A stretch of DNA of 5,296 bases from Methanocorpusculum sp. (lineage in GTDB: Archaea; Halobacteriota; Methanomicrobia; Methanomicrobiales; Methanocorpusculaceae). Positions 1-5,296 of the stretch are shown piece by piece. The notes under the pieces are model-generated. The model ran no database searches, was not told where the DNA came from, and saw only the letters and a list, made by a program, of their open reading frames with translations. The stretch is from contig DALTVX010000113.1 of assembly GCA_029987395.1 (NCBI GenBank), forward strand, positions 1-5,296, written 5' to 3'. Every line of letters starts with the position of its first letter. The stretch's first letter is position 1. The position numbers and the translations under genes were made by a program.

Positions 1-1138
1 AAATTGCTGCATCGCCTGCTTTAAGGAATGCTGGGTTCTCTTCCTTAACCTGTCCGGAACGTGGGTCCAGCTTTTTGTTAAGTTCAGTGAACATACATGC
101 AGTCTGAGAGGTGTGGCAGTGGAACACCGGGGTGTATCCTACGGAGAGGACAGACGGGTGCTGGAGCACGACGATCTGTGCGGTGAACTCGTCAGCAACG
201 GTCGGTGGGTTGTCGATTGGACCACAGACATCGCCGCGGCGAACATCGTTCTTTCCAATACCACGAACGTTGAAACCAACGTTGTCTCCTGGAAGTGCTT
301 CTGCGAACTCTTCGTGGTGCATCTCGATGGATTTTACTTCTCCAACGACGTTTGCAGGCATGAAGGAGATCTTCTGTCCTTTCTTAAGGATACCGGTCTC
401 GATACGACCTACTGGCACAGTTCCGACACCGGAAATCGTGTAGACATCCTGGATTGGGAGTCTGAGCGGTTTGTCGGTCGGCATTTCTGGCATGGTGAAC
501 AGATCGATCGCTGCAAGAAGTGTTGGGCCCTTGTACCAGGGAGTGTTTGCTGATGCGACTTTGATGTTGTCACCGACAAATGCACTGATCGGGATGAATG
601 GGGTGTTGGCTGGTTTGTATCCAACGGACATGATGAGTTTGGTCATCTTGTCTTTTGCTTCGTTGTACTTCTCTTCGGAGTACTTTACTGCATCCATCTT
701 GTTGATGGCGACGACGATCTGGTTGATACCAAGAGTCTTGGACAGGAAAACGTGTTCCTTGGTCTGCTCCATCGGGCCTTCAGTTCCGGATACGACAATA
801 ATTGCTGCGTCAGCCTGTGATGCACCGGTGATCATGTTCTTAACGAAGTCACGGTGACCTGGACAGTCAACAACGGTAAAATTGAATTTCGGGGTTTCGA
901 ATTTCTTGTGAGCGATATCGATGGTAATACCACGTTCACGCTCTTCCTTAAGGGAGTCCATTACCCAGGCGAATTCAAAACTGCCTTTACCCTTTGATTC
1001 TGCTTCTTTCTTGTATCCATCAAGAATGTGCTGTGCTACGGCGCCGGTCTCAAAGAGAATCCGGCCAACGGTTGTTGACTTACCGTGGTCAATGTGACCG
1101 ATAACGGCAAGGTTCATGTGGGGTTTAGCTGGTGCCAT
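1..1138 (-). CDS. tuf: Translation elongation factor 1-alpha (EF-Tu homologue), 3' end cut by window edge
   Basis: GTPase that carries aminoacyl-tRNA to the ribosomal A site in the cytosol. I translated the minus strand from ATG 1138-1136 and the frame stays open to the left edge, giving 379 codons. Archaeal EF-1alpha is about 425 residues, so roughly 45 C-terminal residues lie outside. Visible motifs are the P-loop GHIDHGKST (residues 14-22), the switch I part [14 protein letters not shown] (from D91), NKMD (from N146) and the ISAF base-contact loop, followed by domains II and III ([42 protein letters not shown]). The start is fixed by the typical [14 protein letters not shown] beginning and by a GGAG site 10 nt upstream. 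In many euryarchaea rpsJ follows tuf; here that would lie beyond the edge. All catalytic motifs look intact. Identity is very secure. Confidence 0.98.
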   Translation of the reverse strand, partial: MAPAKPHMNLAVIGHIDHGKSTTVGRILFETGAVAQHILDGYKKEAESKGKGSFEFAWVMDSLKEERERGITIDIAHKKFETPKFNFTVVDCPGHRDFVKNMITGASQADAAIIVVSGTEGPMEQTKEHVFLSKTLGINQIVVAINKMDAVKYSEEKYNEAKDKMTKLIMSVGYKPANTPFIPISAFVGDNIKVASANTPWYKGPTLLAAIDLFTMPEMPTDKPLRLPIQDVYTISGVGTVPVGRIETGILKKGQKISFMPANVVGEVKSIEMHHEEFAEALPGDNVGFNVRGIGKNDVRRGDVCGPIDNPPTVADEFTAQIVVLQHPSVLSVGYTPVFHCHTSQTACMFTELNKKLDPRSGQVKEENPAFLKAGDAAI

Positions 1139-1148
1139 GATAATGTAT

Positions 1149-1152
1149 CTCC
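1149..1152 (-). promoter_or_regulatory. Ribosome binding site of tuf
   Basis: On the minus strand the bases GTGGAGA precede the tuf ATG, with GGAG ending 10 nt before it. This is the only strong Shine-Dalgarno site I see at a gene start in the window; cobS, cobT, ykgJ and traB have none at usual spacing. It fits a highly translated gene with a real 5' leader and supports the chosen start. Confidence 0.8.
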
Positions 1153-1227
1153 ACTTTGACTCATTGATAGGGACACAAAAGATTGCGATCCAAATCAACA
1201 CGAGTGTAAACAAATTGGTCCTACAAC

Positions 1228-1243
1228 CATATAAAATAATTCC
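1228..1243 (-). promoter_or_regulatory. Probable tuf promoter (BRE and TATA box)
   Basis: Read on the minus strand, the sequence is GGAATTATTTTATATG. TTTATATG is close to the archaeal TATA consensus, and the purine-rich GGAA just upstream could serve as a TFB recognition element. Transcription would start about 25 nt downstream, near 1205-1208, giving a leader of about 70 nt. The element reads CATATAAAAT on the plus strand, so it might also act in the other direction toward the small frame at 1301. The assignment rests on motif and spacing only. Confidence 0.6.
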
Positions 1244-1300
1244 TTGAGTCAGAAAACTGAACCGGCAGACTAATAGGAAAATAATTCCGTATTCTCTGTA

Positions 1301-1609
1301 ATGAAATCATTACCTCTTGATAGAAAACCGAGCGGTAAATCGACGGTGATGTGCGGGGACAAGGAAGTTTCCGTGCACAGTACCTGTGTTTTTTGCGCAA
1401 ACTGCGCAGGGATCCGGGTAAATCGGAGAGTTACACCAAATCCATACGCCCAGGCAATGCGCGATTCGAAGGGCGGATTGCCCCTTGATCAACAACTTAT
1501 GGACGGGATGATCATGTTCAACACCGTGATAGAGGACAAGAACGCGACGGATCTTGAGTGTTCGGATGACGCAGGATCTGGATTCGTCCAGATGTCACGC
1601 AGACGTTAA
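1301..1609 (+). CDS. Small hypothetical protein with CxxCxxC motif (doubtful)
   Basis: A 102-codon frame that I do not recognise as any known family. It has cysteines at 18, 29, 32, 35 and 87; the CVFCANC stretch could bind a metal or an Fe-S cluster, but that is only inference from spacing. It has no signal peptide or membrane segment. In favour: it fills an otherwise empty gap of about 450 bp, and its codon choice (GAT, ATC, CTT, CTG-poor) does not look alien. Against: there is no Shine-Dalgarno site before ATG 1301, no clear TATA box at leaderless distance, and the last 15 bases run into the convergent cobS gene across a hairpin. A plus-strand reading of the tuf TATA box could drive it with a leader of about 40 nt. 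A later start at ATG 1349 is possible but would still keep the CxxCxxC. It may be a real lineage-specific protein, a gene remnant or chance. Confidence 0.35.
   Translation: MKSLPLDRKPSGKSTVMCGDKEVSVHSTCVFCANCAGIRVNRRVTPNPYAQAMRDSKGGLPLDQQLMDGMIMFNTVIEDKNATDLECSDDAGSGFVQMSRRR
1576..1593. terminator. Perfect hairpin just past the cobS stop codon
   Basis: ATCTGGA (1576-1582), TTCG loop (1583-1586) and TCCAGAT (1587-1593) form a perfect 7-bp stem. On the cobS strand it begins 1 nt after the TGA stop and has a CGAA loop; on the plus strand the loop is UUCG, though closed by A-U rather than the extra-stable C-G pair. The 6-mer ACGCAG occurs on both sides (1569-1574 and 1597-1602). No T-run follows on either strand, so it is not a typical archaeal oligo-T terminator. 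A 3'-end stabiliser or processing block for cobS mRNA is equally possible. The structure is seen directly; the role is inferred. Confidence 0.45.
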
Positions 1610-2335
1610 CAGTATCGAGACGACCAGTAAAACGACCATGCGGGCGAGTTCATTTCCCGCTCCGGTCACATCTCCATTGACGCCGCCGAAAAGTTTTCGC
1701 GCGAGAAGAAGGAGACATGCGAACGTGACAAGAGCGGCGATGAGTCCCACCCCAACATACATTTTTCCCGGCAGCAGAAGGAGCGGCAGGGTGAGCAGTA
1801 CAGTATAGATGCAAAACCGTCTTTTTGAACGATCGTAGATGTATTTTTGAATGCCCTCGTGGAACGGTTTTCCAAGAGCGGAGGATAATCCCATCGCCAT
1901 TTTGCCAAATACTTCTGCAATGAATATGGCAAAGGCGATCTGGAGAACGGTCATTGAGCTGAGTGCCGCAAAGGAAAGGAGAACGACCATAATGCCTAAA
2001 GCGAGGGCTCCGGCGCCGGTGGTTCGATCGGTCATGGCGCGGATCCGTTTTTCTTTGCTGCCGTGCGCCATGAGACCGTCGCCGAAGTCAAGGAGCCCGT
2101 CGAAATGGTTGCCGCCTGAGATGAAGACGGCTAAGGCAAGGGTGATGGCGGCAATGATCATGGAGTTTTCAAAGCCGAGATACCAGGCGAGGAGAGCGGG
2201 TATCGCGGCGATGCCGCCGGTGAGATATCCGGCGATCGGATAGAGCCAGCTTCGCTTGGCAAATGCATCAAAGTCCGCCGATTTTCCCAGAGGGAGGATG
2301 GTGGTGAACTGGAGGAGTGCGCGAAGTGACTGCAT
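1595..2335 (-). CDS. cobS: Adenosylcobinamide-GDP ribazoletransferase (cobalamin synthase)
   Basis: Integral membrane enzyme that joins adenosylcobinamide-GDP with alpha-ribazole (or its 5'-phosphate), the last assembly step of cobamide synthesis. The 246 residues match the family's usual length of about 250. The N-terminus LRALLQFTTILPLG is typical. The acidic motif HFDGLLDFGDGL (residues 77-88, with D79, D83 and D86), thought to bind Mg2+, is followed by GSKEKRIRAMTDRTTGAGALA. The second signature GGVNGDVTGAGNEL starts at residue 217. Several hydrophobic stretches (about 34-53, 58-73, 107-150, 175-210 and the C-terminal 232-246) are membrane spans. The start is the first possible one, because a TAA lies directly before ATG 2335 in frame. 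There is no Shine-Dalgarno site, and the TATA box lies about 33 nt upstream, suggesting a nearly leaderless mRNA. It is divergent from cobT, the enzyme that makes its co-substrate. Confidence 0.96.
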   Translation of the reverse strand: MQSLRALLQFTTILPLGKSADFDAFAKRSWLYPIAGYLTGGIAAIPALLAWYLGFENSMIIAAITLALAVFISGGNHFDGLLDFGDGLMAHGSKEKRIRAMTDRTTGAGALALGIMVVLLSFAALSSMTVLQIAFAIFIAEVFGKMAMGLSSALGKPFHEGIQKYIYDRSKRRFCIYTVLLTLPLLLLPGKMYVGVGLIAALVTFACLLLLARKLFGGVNGDVTGAGNELARMVVLLVVSILLTSA

Positions 2336-2337
2336 TT

Positions 2338-2347
2338 ATATTATATC
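2338..2347 (+). promoter_or_regulatory. Probable cobT operon TATA box
   Basis: ATATTATATC is centred about 32 nt before the cobT ATG at 2374. With the usual 24-27 nt from TATA centre to start site, transcription would begin near 2366-2369, leaving a leader of 5-8 nt. The absence of a Shine-Dalgarno site before cobT agrees with this. The box lies where the divergent cobS transcript should start, so the two promoters overlap. Confidence 0.6.
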
Positions 2348-2362
2348 TTGTCAGTCCCAAAT

Positions 2363-2372
2363 GATATAATAT
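2363..2372 (-). promoter_or_regulatory. Probable cobS TATA box
   Basis: On the minus strand this reads ATATTATATC, identical to the cobT box, and is centred about 33 nt before the cobS ATG. The predicted start site is near 2341-2344, giving a leader of only about 6-9 nt. It overlaps the predicted start of the cobT transcript, so occupancy by one TBP/TFB complex may exclude the other. Confidence 0.6.
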
Positions 2373-2373
2373 C

Positions 2374-3384
2374 ATGCCATTTGTTTCAACGAGAGTGAAC
2401 TTTTCTGCAGAGTCGCCGATGTTCGCCCTGATCCTATCAAACTCTCTTGTGTCTACAATAGAGGGAGTTTCCGGAGCAGGGGAGAGTCCGGCAAAAAGTC
2501 TGATGGTCCCACCCTTAGACGCCGAACTCATCATTAATGGAAAGATCACCTCAGTTGATATGACGCCAAATACGCCGACCGGGTGCCCAACACCCGCTGT
2601 CATGACACTCGCCATGATGGAGCTGATCGGTATGAAACCGCTCATGATCGCGGCAGGTCTGGATAACGACGTTATCGTCCCCCATATGAATTTGGGGGAA
2701 AAGGCCGGCGGCGATCCACGGGAAGGAAACGCGGTTCCACATGCAAAGCTGCTCTATGAAAAAGGCAGATGGGTCGGCGAATATCTTTCCCAATCACATG
2801 ACATGCTCGTTTTAGGAGAATGTCTGCCCGGCGGGACAACGACGGCGCTCTGCGTTCTTCGCGCCCTTGGCTATCAGGCAAAGGTGAGCAGCTGTCTCGT
2901 TGAAAACCCAGTCTGTATCAAAGAAAAGATCGCACTCGAAGCTGTGGAAATGGTAAAAAAAGCAGGAGTCACCGATCCTCTCGATATCGTTTCCATGGTC
3001 GGGGACCCGATGATCCCGGTCGCCGCGGGGATCGCTGCAGGATATCGCGGAAAACTGTTTCTCGCAGGAGGCACACAGATGCTTGCCACCGCCGCCGTGA
3101 TACGGGCTCTTGGAAACCCCGTTCCCGATATCGTGACGACGATCTATGTGTACAATGATACAACGGCGTCATTCAAAGAAACGGCCGCCGCAGTTGGCTC
3201 AGATGCGTATTATGTGGATCCTGAATTTGGATCGATCGGTCACGCGGGCCTTGCACGCTATGCAAAGGGAGAGATCAAAGAAGGTTCCGGAGCCGGAGGG
3301 GCGATGTTTCTTGCAACCATCCTCGGTCATGCCCCTGAAGATATCAGAAACTCGATCCGTGAAATGGTAATAAAATACACATAA
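2374..3384 (+). CDS. cobT: Archaeal CobT, nicotinate-nucleotide--dimethylbenzimidazole phosphoribosyltransferase family (UPF0284)
   Basis: Transfers phosphoribose from nicotinate mononucleotide to the lower-ligand base, forming the alpha-ribotide used by CobS. In methanogens the native base is often 5-hydroxybenzimidazole; the substrate here is not shown by sequence. The 336 residues fit the archaeal family (about 340-350). Landmarks are ALILSNSLVSTIEGVSGAG near residues 18-36, GECLPGGTTTAL (148-159), VGDPMIPVAAGIAAGY (209-224), FLAGGTQML (229-237), and a C-terminal KEGSGAGGAM. The glutamate there (E303) matches the catalytic Glu of bacterial CobT (GEGSGA context, E317 in Salmonella) by motif. 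The start is the first ATG after an in-frame TGA at 2362-2364; no Shine-Dalgarno site is present. It is first in a three-gene operon, its stop overlapping the next start as TAATG. Confidence 0.93.
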   Translation: MPFVSTRVNFSAESPMFALILSNSLVSTIEGVSGAGESPAKSLMVPPLDAELIINGKITSVDMTPNTPTGCPTPAVMTLAMMELIGMKPLMIAAGLDNDVIVPHMNLGEKAGGDPREGNAVPHAKLLYEKGRWVGEYLSQSHDMLVLGECLPGGTTTALCVLRALGYQAKVSSCLVENPVCIKEKIALEAVEMVKKAGVTDPLDIVSMVGDPMIPVAAGIAAGYRGKLFLAGGTQMLATAAVIRALGNPVPDIVTTIYVYNDTTASFKETAAAVGSDAYYVDPEFGSIGHAGLARYAKGEIKEGSGAGGAMFLATILGHAPEDIRNSIREMVIKYT

Positions 3385-3905
3385 TGGAACTGGAAAGATG
3401 TATTCGTGAGGCAGGATTTGCCTGCAGACTCTGCGGTGAATGCTGCAGTGGGAAAAATAACGAGGTGATGGTCTCGCCAGACGAGATCGATCTGCTCTGC
3501 AAAGCTACCGGCCTTGCCCAAGATCAGATAACTGAACCATATCCGGAATGGATCCATGACAGCGGAGCAACATTGACCTTTGGACGGGTGCTGAGGCGTG
3601 GAGAGGATGGGAACTGTATGTTTCTGAAAAATAACCGGTGTGCCGTTTACGCAAACAGACCGCATATCTGCCGGACCTATCCATTCATGCTCGATGGTGA
3701 AGAGCTGCTCGTCTTTGAATGTGGCGGTTGTACAATCGGCGAGGAGACACCAGAGACCGATCTGATAGCAAAGGATCTCCTCACACGAAAGGAGGCTGAG
3801 GACAAGGAATTCCTTTTAACAAAAGAGCAGTACCAAAAGCATAGTATGGTTTTGGGATCAACAATCATCTTCGACAGCAGAGGAGCTCATCTGCATAAAC
3901 ACTAA
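3384..3905 (+). CDS. YkgJ/UPF0153 family cysteine-cluster (CxxCxxCC) protein
   Basis: A 173-residue soluble protein. It has the family hallmark CRLCGECC (C14, C17, C20, C21) near the N-terminus, then GNCMFL (C78), RCAVY (C86), RPHICRTYPF (C96) and ECGGC (C113, C116). This pattern of a first cluster followed by C-x7-C-x9-C is typical of the proposed Zn/Fe-binding domain. The CRTYPF block is strongly conserved in the family. The C-terminal third (about 117-173) is charged and lacks cysteines. The biochemical role of the family is unknown; some members have been linked to metal clusters, so a redox or metal-handling job is only inference. The ATG overlaps the cobT stop by one base (TAATG) and has no Shine-Dalgarno site, so translation probably depends on cobT. 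Its own stop overlaps the traB start the same way. Confidence 0.88.
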   Translation: MELERCIREAGFACRLCGECCSGKNNEVMVSPDEIDLLCKATGLAQDQITEPYPEWIHDSGATLTFGRVLRRGEDGNCMFLKNNRCAVYANRPHICRTYPFMLDGEELLVFECGGCTIGEETPETDLIAKDLLTRKEAEDKEFLLTKEQYQKHSMVLGSTIIFDSRGAHLHKH

Positions 3906-5176
3906 TGACGGAAATACACATCGTTGGAACAGCTCACGTTTCACAGAAAAGCATCGACGAAGTTCATGAAGCAGTGGACAGAGTAAATCCCGATGTAATA
4001 GCCATAGAACTGGATCCCGGACGTTTTAAGGCATTAAAACTGCAGATGAGAGAGGCAGAAGAACTGGAACAAGGTATTCTGCCAAATGATACGATAAAAC
4101 CCGTGGCTCCTGAGGTGAAGGATCTCTTGAAAGGGAACTTTACGCTTATGCTTGTTCAGTGGATCCTCGCCTATGTTCAGCGAAAAATCGGTATGAACGT
4201 CGGGATCGAGCCGGGAGCTGAGATGAAAGCGGCGATCAAGATCGCTGAAGAGAGAAATATCACGATCGTTCTGATCGACCGAAACATCAACACCACGCTT
4301 GCCCGATTCTGGGGAAATATGAGATTCCTCGAGAAGATAAAACTCGTCTGGATCCTTATCCAGTCAATAGCAGGAACAGATGACCAGACCGAGTGTATCG
4401 ATGCAGAGATGGTGGATTCTCTGACAAATCCCGATATGATCGAGCTGGCTCTTTCTGAGTTCGAGAAGTTCTCACCGACCGGAGCAAAGGCCCTGATCAC
4501 CGAAAGGGATGCTTATCTCGCACACGGGATCATCAATCTTGAGCACAGTTCCTTTGAGCGGGCAGTGATCGTTGTGGGCGCTGGGCATCTTCCCGGGATC
4601 GCCAGATTCAGAGAGGATCCAAAATCACTCCCCACCATGAAGGAGCTCAACGAACTGCCGAAAAAGTATCCGTGGGGCAAGATCATCGGCGGCCTCTTCG
4701 TCGCGATGTTTGCGATCATCATTCTCGCGATCGCATTTTCAGGAGCGACCGATCTTCTGATTTGGGCGATCATCTACTGGGTGGTGATCAACGGCGTGCT
4801 TGCCGGTCTTGCGACATTGCTCGTTCGCGGTCATCCGTTTTCTGCGGCAACGGCGGCGGGACTTGCATGGATGACCTCGCTGAACCCATTCCTTGCATGC
4901 GGATGGTTCGCCGCGATCGTGGAGGCAAAGATGCGGCCGCCGACCGGCGGGGACTTTAAGGCGATAGCAAAAGCCGAGACGATAGGAGAGATGTTTTCGG
5001 TCCCACTGTTCAAGATCCTTATTGTGGCGGCGGCAGCAAACATCGGCAGCACGATCGCGACCTTTGCCTTCTTTATCTTCCTGACACCCCTTCTTGGAGT
5101 CGATCTTGATATGATGAAAGATATCCTGCTGACTGGATTTACGAACCTCTGGGCTTTTTTGACCGGATGGATCTGA
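3905..5176 (+). CDS. TraB family protein with C-terminal membrane domain
   Basis: A 423-residue archaeal TraB/PrgY-type protein. The N-terminal domain (about 1-250) belongs to the TraB/Tiki/EreA-like superfamily, proposed metal-dependent hydrolases. Key motifs are VGTAHVS (H11), AIELDPGRF (E35, R40), LITERDAYLAHGI (E200, R201) and VVGAGHLPGI (H228). The C-terminal part is hydrophobic: spans at about 260-278 and 283-306, a segment at 314-339 broken by N327-P328, and 370-397, with another hydrophobic tail at 407-423. There is no signal peptide, and KKYPWGK precedes the first span, so the catalytic domain is probably cytosolic. The archaeal function is unknown. Family names recall pheromone shutdown in enterococci, which cannot be carried over. 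The start is ATG 3905, overlapping the ykgJ stop as TAATG; an AGGAG lies 19 nt upstream, too far for a usual site. It is last in the cobT operon. Confidence 0.92.
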   Translation: MTEIHIVGTAHVSQKSIDEVHEAVDRVNPDVIAIELDPGRFKALKLQMREAEELEQGILPNDTIKPVAPEVKDLLKGNFTLMLVQWILAYVQRKIGMNVGIEPGAEMKAAIKIAEERNITIVLIDRNINTTLARFWGNMRFLEKIKLVWILIQSIAGTDDQTECIDAEMVDSLTNPDMIELALSEFEKFSPTGAKALITERDAYLAHGIINLEHSSFERAVIVVGAGHLPGIARFREDPKSLPTMKELNELPKKYPWGKIIGGLFVAMFAIIILAIAFSGATDLLIWAIIYWVVINGVLAGLATLLVRGHPFSAATAAGLAWMTSLNPFLACGWFAAIVEAKMRPPTGGDFKAIAKAETIGEMFSVPLFKILIVAAAANIGSTIATFAFFIFLTPLLGVDLDMMKDILLTGFTNLWAFLTGWI

Positions 5177-5183
5177 TCAACCC

Positions 5184-5189
5184 TTTTTT
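5184..5189 (+). terminator. Oligo-T terminator after traB
   Basis: Six T residues (CCCTTTTTTC context) begin 7 nt after the traB TGA stop. Archaeal RNA polymerase often stops at such T tracts without a hairpin, and none is visible here. This is the only T-run of this length past an operon end in the window. It would close the cobT-ykgJ-traB transcript. Confidence 0.55.
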
Positions 5190-5296
5190 CAATAGCACTT
5201 ACGCGGTGTGATCTCAATCAGAAAGGCTGACTTACGTATAAGATGTACTTCGATTTCGTGTACGGCATTAGTGTAGACACAAGAGAAAAACCAACC
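5190..5296. other. Right-edge region without an assignable gene
   Basis: About 107 bases. ACTTACG occurs twice (5197-5203 and 5230-5236), and ACGTATAAG (5234-5242) resembles a weak TATA element that could serve a plus-strand gene beyond the edge. A plus frame from ATG 5243 (MYFDFVYGISVDTREKPT) and a minus frame both stay open to the edge. Over so short a distance this is expected by chance, so I call no gene here. Confidence 0.3.

Larger units (their letters stand above)
2338..2372. repeat. Inverted repeat spanning the cobS/cobT promoter
   Basis: ATATTATATC (2338-2347) and GATATAATAT (2363-2372) are exact reverse complements separated by 15 bp, centred at 2355. The two start codons sit 20 nt (cobS) and 19 nt (cobT) from this centre. 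Each arm doubles as the TATA box of the gene on the far side. The repeat could also be a binding site for a dimeric regulator, but no second motif supports that. Confidence 0.75.

Noticed and set aside
111..857. Several plus-strand and minus-strand frames of 70-146 codons inside the tuf region
   Set aside because: They are shadows of the tuf coding strand, whose correct minus frame encodes a full set of EF-1alpha motifs across the same bases.
1310..1495. Minus-strand frame of 61 codons in the tuf-cobS gap
   Set aside because: It has no ribosome site or promoter and no recognisable motif. It lies opposite the somewhat better plus-strand frame, so it is most likely chance.
1139..1594. A tRNA, small RNA gene or riboswitch (for example a cobalamin riboswitch) in the long gap
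   Set aside because: I found no cloverleaf or T-loop signature and no B12-box-like element. The region is adjacent to the 3' end of cobS, not its 5' end.
3881..3886. AGGAGC as the ribosome site of traB
   Set aside because: It lies 19 nt from the ATG, too far for a normal Shine-Dalgarno interaction. The TAATG overlap explains initiation better.
5243..5296. Possible start of a plus-strand gene (MYFDFVYGISVDTREKPT) running off the edge
   Set aside because: Only 18 codons are visible, with no ribosome site at normal spacing. A minus-strand frame over the same bases is also open, so neither can be supported.
5192..5296. Minus-strand frame of 35 codons open from the right edge to a TGA at 5191-5189, as if the tail of a convergent gene
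   Set aside because: Such a short open stretch in one of six frames is expected by chance, and the translation shows no recognisable family pattern.

Overview
The window looks like a piece of a methanogenic archaeon's chromosome, most likely from the order Methanomicrobiales and close to Methanocorpusculum. The evidence is an archaeal-type elongation factor 1-alpha ([21 protein letters not shown] start), an archaeal UPF0284-type CobT, archaeal TATA-box promoters, and genes without Shine-Dalgarno sites. The taxon is my recognition from protein sequence, not a computed placement.

Left part (1-1300): the minus strand carries tuf (EF-1alpha), cut by the left edge so that roughly the last 45 residues are missing. 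It has a clear GGAG ribosome site, a leader of about 70 nt and a TATA box near 1228-1235. Region 1301-1609 holds only a doubtful small plus-strand frame with a CxxCxxC motif. Its last 15 bases overlap the 3' end of cobS, next to a perfect UUCG-loop hairpin.

Centre and right (1595-5176): cobS (minus) and cobT (plus) are divergent, 38 bp apart. They share a compact, nearly mirror-symmetric promoter whose two TATA boxes form a perfect 10-bp inverted repeat, and both transcripts are predicted to be almost leaderless. The two enzymes act in nucleotide-loop assembly of cobamides: CobT activates the lower-ligand base and CobS joins the alpha-ribotide to adenosyl-cobinamide-GDP. Methanogens need cobamide for corrinoid methyl transfer. 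cobT is followed by a YkgJ/UPF0153 cysteine-cluster protein and a membrane-anchored TraB-family protein. Both junctions are TAATG overlaps, so the three genes look like a translationally coupled operon. It ends at a T6 tract just after traB. The last 100 bases hold no gene I can assign.

No CRISPR array, mobile element, rRNA or tRNA was seen. The most interesting points are the symmetric cobS/cobT promoter and the unexplained coupling of a cysteine-cluster protein and a TraB protein to cobamide synthesis.
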